A stretch of DNA of 64,000 nucleotides from Jacaranda mimosifolia (Eukaryota; Streptophyta; Magnoliopsida; Lamiales; Bignoniaceae). The notes beneath the pieces were generated by a model. It ran no database searches, was not told the DNA's origin, and worked only from the letters and a program-made list of their open reading frames with translations. Positions 48,531-60,347 of the stretch are shown here, piece by piece (position 1 is the stretch's first letter; every line of letters starts with the position of its first letter). A program made the position numbers and the translations under genes. The stretch spans positions 29,690,369-29,754,368 of the forward strand of contig CM032127.1 of the NCBI GenBank assembly GCA_018894105.1, in the 5' to 3' direction.

Positions 48531-48764
48531 AGAAACTCAGAAGCAACTGAGAAGAAGAAGAAATCCGAAAATGATGAAAATAAAAAGAGAAGAAGACAAT
48601 GCAACTATCGGGTTGGTGGTTTTTGGTTCTAACGTTATTCTCATTCCTACTGTGGAGCTTGTTGCATTTTTTCTGTTCTTTCTGTTTCTAGTATGATAGG
48701 GTTTACTATTTGCTTGTCCGGATAAAGAAGAAGTGAGAAAAAATTAATGAAAAATATTATTTTT

Positions 48765-48905
48765 AAGGGTATTTTTGTCAAATTAAGTGAGTGGGGAGTG
48801 ATCTCTAAACTTTTAACAGAACTAGAGAGTTTTTTCTAACAAAAATCAAGTGGGGACTGATCACAAAAGTGAAAAGTGTGTTTGGTATTTTTAAATAAGT
48901 GTCCC
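48765..48905 (-). repeat. Right terminal inverted repeat of the MULE
   Basis: Pairs with 42,402-42,545. It is followed directly by the second copy of the 9-bp target duplication (48,906-48,914). Confidence 0.82.
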
Positions 48906-50103
48906 TTACATAAAAACACCGCTAGAGGAAGCTTGAGAGAAAATTATTAAATAAAAAAGTGAGGAAAAGGGAGAGAGAATGATTGGTAGACAAAATATAA
49001 GACAATCGTCTCATATCAATTTTTGGAGAAGCAAGAGATAAAACAAATAGATAACATCTAGAGATAATCAGAACATTGGATGAATGCCTAATACTCGTTT
49101 AACTGACAATGTACTTTAAATTGATATCTACACCACATGCCCCCATCAAATGTTTGTCAAGTATTTTCTTATATCACGCAATTTTTTTAGAACGTAGGAT
49201 TAAAAAAGGATACGACTGCAAGTTTAAAATGAATTGTTCATGTAACCTAAATCTCCTCAATGTAAAAAAAGAGAAGAAAAAAAAAAATAGCCTGAATGTA
49301 AGCATCATCAAAGAGATTAAACGCGAAGCCATCATGTAGTAACATCTAGCTTGATGAAACTCCTTTTCCCTAAATTCATAACAAAAAGTAGGAGAATATT
49401 ATGAAGAAAAATAATATATACACACACATCATCATCCAATTATAAATATACATACATATATAATATATTACATTAAAAAAAATTATTTTCACCCTACAAA
49501 CCCAATAAAAAAGCAACTGATTTGATATCAACAGTAAAATTGGTCTCCCCCAAAACATAAAAAAAGAAACAACTTATTCTCAAATCATTTTCTATATTTC
49601 CTCAAAACAAAAAGAAACATTTAGCATATTCTCAAAATTTTCTCCAAAAATCCGTTCTCTCAAAAAAATTTTTATAAAATGCCCAAAACATGGGAGAATA
49701 GAGCCTAAGCATTCTAGCTCATAACCTTTATGATATTTGAATCAAATGTAACATTATGATTATGCATACTCAGTCGAGCCAACCGATAAAGTAACTAAAA
49801 TTATGGGGGTTTTATTCTGTAAATATAAAATGAAAAATAGCAATTCACATACTATTCAAAAATAAAAAGAAAAAGGCAACTAAAGGTAGCACAAAAATAA
49901 AACTGTAGATCGGACCTTAGATTGGTATCTAAGAGACCATTTAAATTTGGCTTCGTCAAATGGGATTGGAGCACCAGAAAATCTGAGGTCACCATCATTT
50001 GGCGATGATTTTTTATCTTCTTGATGATTTAAACGATGGTTTCAAAGACAGTGATGTTATCTTTGCTCGTTTTTTGACCTCTACCCATTTTCTTCTCAGT
50101 CAC

Positions 50104-52320
50104 TGAAGGCAAATAATGCACTAGGATCTAATAATAAAACTTCAAAAGATTAAATAAACTAGTGCTTTACAAGCTAACAAGGATCTAATCATGCTAGGGA
50201 TTCAGATTTAGATAGAGATTTACCTTGATCAGCAAATTTCCAAGGACAGAAAGATGAATTCTTCACCAATCCAGAATCTACCATATAGCAGCGCAGCAGG
50301 AAGAGAGCAACTTTTATCTTGATTAAAATTCTCCAAAAATCACCCAAAAAAATTCATATCCTCTCAACACCTCGAAGAATATACTGTGAAATTTTTGGAT
50401 CAAAATACCTTCTGGATCTCCTAAAAAATATTCGTCAAATTTCTGCTCTGTTTCAGCAGATCTCCAAAGCTAGCAAACCAAGTATGTTGCCTCTATTGTG
50501 ATTATCCACACACCAATTGAACTTCCAATTTCTCCTCACTATAAGCTGGAGTAAGAGAGGAGAAAGACAATGGTGGAGGCCGATTTGAGGTAGGAGAAGA
50601 AGAAACAAAGTAAAGTTTCAACACATGATGCAATGCTTGGAGAGAATTTTAGAGGGAATTGTGAAAGATTCTAATCTTCACACTTATGATGCTTAGTAGT
50701 CGATCCTCTTTCACATCTATATCTATATATAGAGAGAGAATGGTATTATGCTAAGGTAACATCACACCTTCCTCAAGGGGGGCGGCCACTCGCCTTGCCA
50801 AGGTGGCAAATTCAAATTCAAATCTAATTTGAATTTAAGTACATTTTAATTACATTAGAAATCTAGTTTCAATTTAATTAACATGCTAATTCAAATGAAC
50901 TTTTCATATGAATTTTCCCTCCAAAATGTATTCTTATCTTTAATTAAATTAAACACTTTAATTTAGTTAATTAACCTTTGACTTAACTCTTAAGTCAAAC
51001 AAGTTTAACTCTCTCAATTTTTTGTTAACTTAACTCTTTAAGTTAACTTGACCAATTGATGATCATTTGGAACCTAATAGTTAACTCCGTAATTATTAGT
51101 TTAATTTAACTCCTTAAATTAATTGATTAATTTAACACTTAAATTAATCAAGCCAAAATTGACCTTCAAATTGGACACCTCTAAAATCGGTTGCAAGGAG
51201 CAATTCTCTAACACTTAAAAAATTCCTCCATTAATTAGGAAACTAACTGGCTTTTGTGTGTGACCCAATAGGTTCTACCATTCATTGGATATGGGCTCAC
51301 AACTTCTTATGACTTTAGAATATCTTATATTCATTTTAGTTTAAAACACTTTTAAACTAATCGACTCAATTCAATTAATCTCATTAATTGAAGAGTACCC
51401 AATCTCTATGGTCGATGTCCAACCTCAAGCCCATGGAGCCCAACTACTTGGCCGAAATGAATGCTTTTGGAAAACCATTGTAGCTCTACGCTTCCCATGC
51501 AAATACGGTCATTCCATCTCCTTTTTCCCAAAAGAGGCCTAAGGGAAGATATTTGCCAGCTCCCTAATAGCCTCGATGCTATGTCTCTATTCTCAATACT
51601 TGATTCCATTGTATGACCTCATCTTTGGAAAACTCCTTTTCCAAATTGTCACACCACCTTGCGTAAGAATTTCTTGGAATCGATCGTTATAAAACACATA
51701 GGAGATGTACTCACCCTTCACAAAAGCGAAGTCGGATTCCATCTTGGATCTCACAAACCTCCATGTTTAGTAGCTTATGGCCACAACCTAAAAGGCCTAC
51801 TAAGTGACCAAGGAAGAGTCAAAGCATAAGGGCTAAACACAAGGTTACCATGGATCCTCAGGTCAAAGGACTAATAATATGCACTAGCGTAAGTTGGAGA
51901 ACTTGCCACTACCGATTTGCCACTTCGGCTATCTAGTGAATTCTCCAATGGGTCTCTAGTGCCTTGTTCTCTAACAAGCACCCACTAACATGCACCAATA
52001 TCTCATATGGTTGCTGATGGAATGGAGCACTGTCCAACTCTTAGATTTATGCATCGTTAGTGCAAGTCTATCCGGATCTTAGATGCCCCATCTCATAAAA
52101 TCCTATGACTTAGAAGATTTAAGATCACGACCGTGTAAGACTTATTCCATGGTCACCGAACCAAGCTCCGTAGTCATGAATGATCTAAATGTTTCATCCA
52201 AATGCGAGTGAAGTAATAAAGAGCATAAGATGAAAATGGTCATATAAAGAATATCATTCAATTAAAATTGTTTTACAAGGAAATAGCTTTGTAAGGACAA
52301 TGATATTGGCTTACAAGGCA
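50104..52320 (-). mobile_element. Solo LTR, family D copy 2, inserted in CMT copy 2
   Basis: Flanking DNA on both sides (to 50,100 and from 52,340) is contiguous in CMT copy 1 (around 6,545-6,590), so this 2.2 kb is an insertion. In minus sense it starts TGCCTTGTAAGCC and ends TTTGCCTTCA, within the TG..CA rule for LTRs. It has a TATATATAGATATAG promoter-like stretch (about 50,718-50,736 reversed) followed by a leader-like region. It is homologous to 32,633-33,795 and 40,965-41,170. No coding region. A clean 5-bp duplication was not seen. Confidence 0.7.
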
Positions 52321-52339
52321 CTATTCCAATAGTTATTCC

Positions 52340-52460
52340 TCAACATGCATAGTGCGTGAATTGTGTATGAGAGAGAGAGAGAGATGTAGGGATGAGTATA
52401 GGGATGCTATGGAAAGAGAAAGAAGGGACTAAAAAAGAGTTCCAAATGTACAAAATTTTG
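52340..52460 (-). repeat. Upstream flank of CMT copy 2
   Basis: Matches 6,580-6,700 (AGTGCGTGAATTGT, then GAGATGTAGGGATG and AAAAAGAGTTCCAAATGTAC). It includes a short GA microsatellite at about 52,369-52,384 that is less regular in copy 1. Homology ends near 52,460. Confidence 0.72.
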
Positions 52461-53849
52461 AAAACACGGAAATCTTTATGAATGGGCAGGAAATAGAACT
52501 TAATGAAAATTTTGTTGATGATTTTATTAATTCACATTAGTAGTTGTCCAGTGGAGGGGCAACATTACGGTCTAACAATTAGATTTTGTTTATTTTCTAT
52601 AAATTGAACTTAAGAAATACAAACTATCTAATTAATTCTTTAAGTGAATTCTAAATTTAAGTTAATGTATTAATTACTATGCATATTTAGGCAAAAAAAA
52701 AATGATTTCTTCACCAAAACTCTTGATTACATGACTTAATATAATCAAATTTGGCAATGAGATGAAGATGCCATCTTGTGGAAATTTTAAATATTAGGTG
52801 TTTAACATAATTTTAAATACTTTAAGTTAATACAATAGATTATATAAGATTTTTTACAATAATAGTGATAACATTTTATAGGTAGATATATTTAAAAATT
52901 ATTCTATGATATAATGAAAGAAAAATTGAAATAATAAAAGATTATATGCATTAGTAATACAAAGTCTTGGACAATAATTTAATTACATTTTTTAGTGCAG
53001 TGTTGAAGAAATATACTTAGACAAAAATATTTTAAAACAAATTGTAGTGATATTCAATTTTTGGAAATGTTAGAGTTACGGTCTTTTTATTCATTCTACA
53101 TAAAGTAGTATAAATTTAATTATAAATATGTTTTTCACCAATAAGAGTTCTACTTTTTTAAATTTAAAAAAAATACTTTAAATACCAAACTTTTATATAT
53201 TTTTCTTCACTTTGTAAATTTAAAATAAAAATTTTCAAATAATTAAAAATCTACATATTTAAAATTGTTACATAAATTACATGCAAATTAACATAGTTTT
53301 AATATTAGATTTATTTATTATAAAAGTATATGAATATTTAATTGCTAATAGACTTTCATGTTTAAAAATTGAAAAACAAATCCAAGATTTTATTTTAAAT
53401 GAATGATATAAATAATAAATTAAAATAATATACTTAAATTGGTAAAATAAAAACAAAACTAAAAGAAAAAACAAAGACAATAAAAGCGAAGTCATCTTCT
53501 TCAAAGGAAATCTTTGTTCCTTTGCATTTTGCAACAGGAGCTTGTTCCCCAACGCCTGCTTGGCGCTTGCCCTTAATTTCCGTCTCCAGCTCTACCTTGT
53601 CCTCCTCCATCCAAATCCACCAGTTCTGCCAACCTTCTATATCCACATTTTTAGTAGCTTTTCATGATACCCCGAATCACCAAAGCTGTTCTTCCAGAAC
53701 ACCACCACACCCAGCAGCTCTCCCAACCTGTCCAAATTAGTTTGTCGACCTACGGGGAAGTTCAAGCCAATTTCGCTAGGTTAACTCTGCAACAATACAA
53801 TTTTTTGGATTCTCACAGCATTTCGGCCGCTTTTTTAGTTTGTTTTGTC
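52461..53849. other. AT-rich spacer with a GC-richer island
   Basis: No recognisable gene. Between about 53,510 and 53,780 the composition becomes much more C-rich on the plus strand, with short open frames on both strands. One on the minus strand (53,646-53,434) has a charged N-terminal half (EEDKVELETEIKGKRQAG) and then low-complexity residues. It could be a fragment of a gene exon, but nothing is recognisable. Confidence 0.35.
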
Positions 53850-54385
53850 CGATTCACTGTTTAAAAAATATGACCAAACCGACCGATCGATGAACCGGTC
53901 CGATTTTCTCAAAAAATCGAAGAGATAAAAAAAATGCTATATTTTGTAAAAATTGTTCAGACTAGCCGGTTGACCGGTGAACCGTTCACGATTCAATTGA
54001 ACTGGACCGATTTTTTCATGTAATTTTTAATAAAATTATTAATTTTTTTAAAAAAATTTTGTTTAAATACAAAATTTGAAGGTTAAGGTACACTTCACAA
54101 GCTATCTAAAAGTCAAAAAAAGCCTTGATATATTTAAATTATTATGATCATTTATAATATGAATTGTGAAATTTGGATTGTAATATTAGATAATATCATT
54201 TAACCTCTTTATGTTTTATATTTTGACATTTTATTAATTTTTAAATAATATATAATATAAATATATATATTCGTAATTATGACGTCACGGTTCAATTACA
54301 GTCCGACCAACAGTTGAACCTTGAATCGGTAAATTTTTCGATTCAATGAATAGTCCAATTTTTCGAACACTGGTCCGATTCATTA
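53850..54385. repeat. MITE-like repeat with ACCGGTC-rich ends
   Basis: Both ends carry related inverted sequence: GTCCGATTCACTGTTTAAAAAAT (as 53,848-53,870) against the reverse complement of ATTTTTCGAACACTGGTCCG at about 54,357-54,376. There are many CCGGT, GAACCG and CCGATT words inside. The type is common in plant intergenic DNA. Boundaries are approximate and no target duplication was identified. Confidence 0.5.
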
Positions 54386-57300
54386 TTGTGAATTTGTGAT
54401 TATTCAGTTCTTTTTCAATTGGATAAATGACTTATGAGTCCCGTTTAGATTGAGTCTTCTAATCTGACTTGAATTAATTAAGATTCCAGCCTTCTTTAGG
54501 TTAAGAGTTCAATTTAATATGGACTATGAGTCCTTATATGAATGAATCCGAGTCTCCCTTGTCAGTAGTTCATCTTGGCGCAAGCTAATCAAGCTGGACC
54601 AAATAACTGGGCCCGGAAGCTCTTATTCCTTGGACTGGGCCGAAAGTAACTTGAGTTCCGATCCACTTGGTCCATTGGCCAAGCTCCACCATTGTAAAAA
54701 GTAGGAAAATAGATTACAAGAAATCACAAATAATGGATGAACTCATAAAATATATATGAAACATGTAAAAAATAAATAATTGTAAGAAACTCCTGCAATA
54801 AATTCTCTTTCCATCCTTACCCTCTTAAGTGATAAAGCTCAAAAAAATTTGAAATGGCATGTTTATAAATTCCAAACTTGCAGAAAAGGTCATTAGGAAA
54901 ATATGCATATTCAGCAAATTGAGCAAGCAGACATCCATTCACCTTTGCTGCTCATTTTTCATTTATTCATACTTACGCACATAAGATATCTATTAGGTTT
55001 GAATTATTGACCTCACATTTTATACGATTGGACAATGTGTTGTCATGATTCACATTTGTAAGCACATGCATATAGACTATAGTTATAGGAGGTAGTATCA
55101 AATGAATTGGCATGGGGATGATCAATCACACCAAGCCTGCAAACAGAGTTGAGAATGTGTGTATGTATTTGTATGTAATTATATGTATAGAATAATAGAA
55201 AGAGAGAAAAGAAAGTGATTGGTGTGATGGTTCACATGACCTCTGTGTGCTATCGTCCTTCCAAGTCTCTTGGAGAGAAATTAAGAAGAGACTTGGAGAG
55301 AAATTAAGAAGAAGCCAAAACCCATCCAAGACAAGACCGAGGATACATACATATATATATATATATATACTGCAATATTACTGCTGAATAATTTAGCTTT
55401 AGCAGGAATTCACATGGCCTTCCCAGATTCACTGTTGATTCTTCTGTTGAACGTTGCACGCACTTGCCACGTGAATTTTGGGTTATGATATTCATGCAAA
55501 TCAAACATCAGTATCACTCACACCCAGACATAATATCTCTCTTAAGCGACCCACCCACCAACCCATATCAGAAGATACTGAACTAATTAAAAAAAAAATT
55601 AAAATAATGGGTAATTGAATGGACAATATTAAAGGAAATATCACTGACAAAAAATCTGAAGCCACCCACCCAAAACAAATTGTAAATATATATATATATG
55701 TAGTAGATCATTTGTTAATTGTTCTTAAATTAATTAATAGCCTCTTATAGTTGTCTACCACTTAAATTAACTATTTTTCCTAATGCAAGCACAAAAATAC
55801 AATTGATTTTTTCAAGAAGTAATTGAATAATGTTGAGTAATACGACAGATACTGAAACTTGAAGTTCGAAAACTACCAATAAAAATCAAAATAGATAAGT
55901 TATTTAAACGAATAAAAAATTTAACTTCGTAATTGTAAACTAAAATTTAACAATTAAGAGTGTTTGAACAAGTTGGGCACGCAATTGACAAGTAATAATA
56001 GACAATTAACAATTTGGCGTCCTCATTTAATTTCCTTGTCAATTTTGAGTTGGTAGAAAAAAGTTTTGAATAATTAATACCACTAACAATTTTAGAACTT
56101 CTAGTACATAAACAATAATTTAAAGTGATTAAGCCAAAAAAAAAAAAAACATATAATAATTTAAAGTGCTCTTCGGTTATTGAAAGAGGCTGCGTACTAT
56201 GCTTGAGAATATTCATAAAAGATATTCTACTCCGTGTCTGCATCTACATTTAAATGTTCAATACCTCGTATATAATATAAATTTAATTTTTTTATTTGCG
56301 TGTATATTTATATTTATATTTTTTTTATCCTTATAAAACTTTTCTGTTTAAAAATTTCAAATTATATTATTTGTAACGCTATTTAATTATTATACTAAAA
56401 TAATTTTTTTTTAATTAAAAAGGTAGCTAAACCATTTGATATGTCATTAATATAATTAGTGAAGTATATAACTACACCAGAGATCTGAAATTATTCAGTT
56501 CTAATGCTAAATAGTTAGTACTTTATTTCCTTATTTATTTGAGAAATTAATGCACCATATATAGCAAACATGATTGACTTCCCATTTTTTTGTTTTTTTG
56601 TTTTTTTGTTTTTGGTTTGGTTTATTGGTTTTGGGTCCACCCTGAGAGAGGTTCCATCCCAAACAAGTGGGAATCAGTATTATTTGTTCCAGACAAGGCA
56701 GTCAGTATTTGAATGAGGGGCCTATACCATTTGTTGTTTGGTTGGTACTTAATTTGTATCTTTATTACCTATTCCTTGTCATAGACCTTTCTTGTACAAA
56801 TTTTGTTTTCCTTTCAATGTCCATCGTCCATTGCATTTTACGTATTTGGGAAGACAGCAAAGCAAAACCTCTTTCATTCAATTCACTCCAATACTAAGTC
56901 ACCTACATCTTTCTTATATATGCAACCTTTTATTAATTCAATAGATACGTCTTAATCATATATATATATATATATGTAAATCATGCTTTAATTTAGCCTT
57001 TTACATATACTGACAAAATATTATCAAAACGCCACTTGTTAATTTTATCATTTATGAATGATTTTATTAGTCGGCTGACAAATATATAAATATAAAATAA
57101 AAAAGTTATATTTTAAAGATAAACAGAAAATGCTCAATTCAATCAAAAGATATCACTAAAACTTGACGTACAATATTTTCTATGAAGTATTTTTTTATTC
57201 TTTTCTTTTCTTTTCTATTTCGTAGAAGGAAAAGTTATTCTTTTTTTTTTCTACTTTCATTCTTTTAACTGGTCGATTTCAATATATATTTCACAAAGTA

Positions 57301-57787
57301 TATAAAGCTAAGAAGTAGAGAGGGGATCCAATGATCCTACAAGACAACTTGCAGAGTATTGATTGTGAACTATAAATCCCCATTCCCCATTGTATGATAA
57401 TTGATAGCTAAATATTATTCAATTGCACAATTATTATTTCTAGAAAGAAGAGGTGGAGGATGAAATGTAGTGACAGGTTTGTGTTCCACAAAAGGTACAA
57501 TGATAGATGGACTATGTTGTCATTCAAGAAAAAGTAAAAATAATAATGGATCTGATCCGTGAGCTATTATCTACATATTTAGGCATATATATTATTTAAG
57601 TAGGATTTAATTTAAGTGTTAAATCACATATTATTATTATTATTACTATTATTTAAAATATGATTATGTAAATATTCGTTCAACAATTCATATATTCATT
57701 TAATTAATTATTACTCAATTAAGCAGCATAAAATTTTCCCCACATTCACTTATGTGTGCACATCCAACAGATGTGGTATAATTTAGA
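54386..57787. other. Intergenic DNA, no gene recognised
   Basis: No conserved coding motif on either strand. Small features: an imperfect 26-bp tandem duplication (GACTTGGAGAGAAATTAAGAAG) at about 55,263-55,315; short TA tracts; a T-rich GTTTTTTT repeat at 56,586-56,615; and a repeated ACTGGGC at 54,606 and 54,633. I looked for common plant miRNA sequences by eye and saw none. Confidence 0.45.
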
Positions 57788-58956
57788 GGGTGTTTGGGTG
57801 AGTTATAAGATGTTAAAAAGTGTTGGATAATTTTTACTTTTTAAAAAAAAATAGAGCTTATAAGCTCCAAAAATAAGATGTTATGAGCATATGATCTCTT
57901 TTATCAAAAAAGAACTTGTAAACTTCAAAAATAAGATGAATAAGTAGAGATGGCCATAGGGCAAGTTTGGCTCAACCCATACCTTACCTTGTAGACCTTA
58001 CCCCGCCCCACACCCTACTCCAAAAGGACCTCGCCCCATCTCATCCCGTCAGGTTGGCAGAAAGAATTAGAAAAATCAAAATTAGTCAATGAAAGCATCA
58101 AATCAAAACTACCTGATAGCAATTAAAATTCAAATTTCAGGTACAAAAATGAAAAATTCATATAAACAAAATAAGATTATAAAAGCAAAATAGAAGATAA
58201 AAGTAGAATTAAAGTAACAACCCTAAATTATTTGGATATTATTCTTAATCTGAAAACTATAAAATAAATTATATATAATATATTTATTATTATATGTATA
58301 ATTTATACGAGACATGTTTGGGACGGGATTACGAAGCGGGCTAGGTAAACTCTATACCCCACCCCAAATACTTCGGGACGGGTTAAGTTCAGGTTCGGAT
58401 TTTTACCCGCCCCATTGCCTTCCCTATGAATAAGATGTTATGAGTTTATAAGCTCTTTTATTAAAAAAAAGCTTATAAGCTCCAAAAATATCCAAAAATA
58501 AGATGAATAAGATGTTAGGAATCTATAAGCTCATTTTTAGCTCTTTTATTAAAAAAGAGCTTATAAGTTCCAAAAATAAGATGTATGAGCTTATAAGCTC
58601 TTTTATTAAAAAAAAAAAAGCTTATAATCTCCAAAAAATCCAAAAATAAGATGAATAGGATGTTAGGAGTCTATAAGCTCATTTTTAGCTCTTTTATTAA
58701 AAAAGGGCTTATAAGCTCCAAAAATAAGATGTTATGAGATTATAAGCTATTTTTAAAAAGATAAAGAATTCCTAACTTATTTTGAAAATCTTAACAAGCT
58801 CTCTTAATTTTAATAATATTAATTACAAAATTATTATTACTAACATCTTATAAACTTTAAAATATTATTTTATCCAGACACTATAAGATATTTGAAAAAA
58901 AAAAAAAAATACAACATCTTATAAGCTCCTACACAAATAAATTTTGCCAAACACCC
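57788..58956. mobile_element. hAT-type MITE with AAGCTTATAAGCTC repeats, host of a nested MITE
   Basis: The ends form an inverted pair: GGGTGTTTGGG at 57,788 against CCAAACACCC ending at 58,956. Just inside are TTATAAGATGTT and AACATCTTATAA. The interior holds repeated TATAAGCTC and CCAAAAATAAGATG words, plus a direct repeat of about 165 bases (58,440-58,600 with 58,605-58,760). Without the nested element it is about 680 bases. No clear target duplication. Such GGGTGTTTGG-ended elements are frequent in plants. Confidence 0.65.
57945..58426. mobile_element. Nested hAT-type MITE with perfect 8-bp target duplication
   Basis: It starts TAGAGATGGCCATAGGGC and ends with the reverse complement of TAGGGAAGGCAATGGGGC, so the terminal inverted repeats match at 14 of 18 positions. 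It is flanked on both sides by TGAATAAG (57,937-57,944 and 58,427-58,434), a perfect 8-bp duplication as expected for hAT. Length is 482 bp, with no coding capacity. The interior contains GC-rich ACCCCGCCCC-type words near both ends. Confidence 0.88.
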
Positions 58957-60347
58957 GTTTTAGTTTTAACAATGGAAGTGACAGAATCTAAGTTTGATTT
59001 GAATTTGTGATTGGATTTACTATTGACTTCTCTTTTCCAACTAATCACTTCGGTATCAATGACTTTTAATTTTAATAAAATGATCTAACGCATATTATTA
59101 TACGTCATCAAACACAATAAATAATCACTTAGCAAACCCAACATCATAATTTTGTCTATTTTATTTCAATATTATGATTATTAATTTTGCTGCGACAATG
59201 CTTTTCTCCCTATATGTCTCTTGATGTATGCTCTCTTCCTTTTTTCTAAAGCAAGAAAGATAATATGTTTTATTGTGCACGTTTATGGGCAAACCCATTA
59301 ATGAAGTACTAACTCCTTTTAAAATATAATAGTAATAATAATAACAATAAACAACCAGATTTGAATCTAAAACTTGATCATGAAACTTTCTAGTTAAGAA
59401 GCGGAGATTATATATGTATTGGCTCAACGAATAAAATATAAATGCTACTTAATCAACTTAAAATTATTCTACAATTAATCAATTAAAATCAACTTTGTTG
59501 TTAATCAGTCTACATCAGACTTGAGGATTCGCAGTGCAAATTTCAATTATTTATTTCAATTATTTTAATACCTAAAGGAAACTGTTGGGCTGTCAATTTG
59601 ATAAATAAGAAGCATTGAAAGAAAACAAAATCAAATCCTAAATGACTATTAATTTAATTTAAGTAATTCTTAATTGCTTTCCCTTTGCTGTAACAATAGA
59701 TTTACTTCTAAGAGAAAGTTCCTCTGGAAGATTTGAGACTACATAAAGCAAATTCTAGTTTCAAAATATAAAGAAATAAGTAAAATTAAATATTTTGTTC
59801 TTACATATATATATATATATATAGCATGATTTAAATTCGAATTATGACTCAACTGCATGTAGAACTTTAAGTAAAATAACATTTTAAATTGCAAATTGAA
59901 AACTCAATGTCCTTGTACCTAACTAGAATTCTGAGGCTATGTTCTTCTACATTTTTCTAAAAAAATTTCAATCCCAAAATTTTTTTCAAAATGTAAGCAT
60001 ATTCTTCAATTTTTTTCTCAAAAAACTTAAATTTTATACCCAAAAAACCCTATATCCTAAAAATCACACCTACCTCCTCACTTTTCTCACTCTACCTTTC
60101 ACATCACTTATTCATTTATCACTCTCCCACTTCAATCACACACACACATACATATATATAAATATTAAAATTTTACAAAGTAAGAAGATTTTAAAACTTA
60201 TGTTTACAAATTTAATTAAACTAATTGTTGAAAAAATAAATTATATTTAATTAAATATTATTTATGTTATTACTAAATAATTTATTTATAGAATAACATA
60301 ATTAAATTTACTTACTAATTAAATAATGTATTAGTTATATTTAATAT
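58957..60347. other. AT-rich spacer without genes
   Basis: Stops in all frames, TA microsatellite at 59,805-59,822, no recognised repeat. It abuts the LTR at 60,348. Confidence 0.5.

Larger units (their letters stand above)
42402..48905 (-). mobile_element. Mutator-like element (MULE) filled with tandem arrays
   Basis: A 6,504-bp insertion in CMT copy 2, bounded by a 9-bp duplication and by inverted ends. The left end (42,402-42,545) and the reverse complement of the right end (48,905-48,765) align over about 140 bases. They share GTGATCAGTCCCCA and GATCACTCCCCA at equal spacing, and both include TTTTCAC-rich stretches. Inside, on the minus strand, are remnants of a MuDR-type transposase N-terminus (48,530-48,242) and C-terminus (46,745-46,487). 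The rest is tandem repeats. The transposase middle, with its DDE core, is absent, so the element is non-autonomous. Confidence 0.85.
41435..52460 (-). pseudogene. Chromomethylase (CMT-like) pseudogene, copy 2, interrupted
   Basis: A diverged duplicate of 4,195-6,700, in the same orientation. It is interrupted by a Mutator-like element (42,402-48,905) and a solo LTR (50,104-52,320). In minus sense the pieces are as follows. A start-like MGRGQKTSKDNITVFETIV lies at 50,088-50,032, ending in a stop. BAH pieces are EFHQARCYY near 49,375-49,345 and KIVEMFETVSKETYICTQWF at about 42,029-41,970. Then come RVF..SDV near 41,815 and VRNEDAEE near 41,550, a conserved post-motif-I segment. The copy lacks about 440 bases containing motif I relative to copy 1. 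Stops and frameshifts are common. Its 3' part is cut at 41,435 by another repeat, so chromodomain and later motifs are missing. Confidence 0.78.

Noticed and set aside
54386..57787. MicroRNA precursor or tRNA gene
   Set aside because: No mature plant miRNA sequence or tRNA A/B box pair could be recognised by eye; a dedicated scan would be needed.
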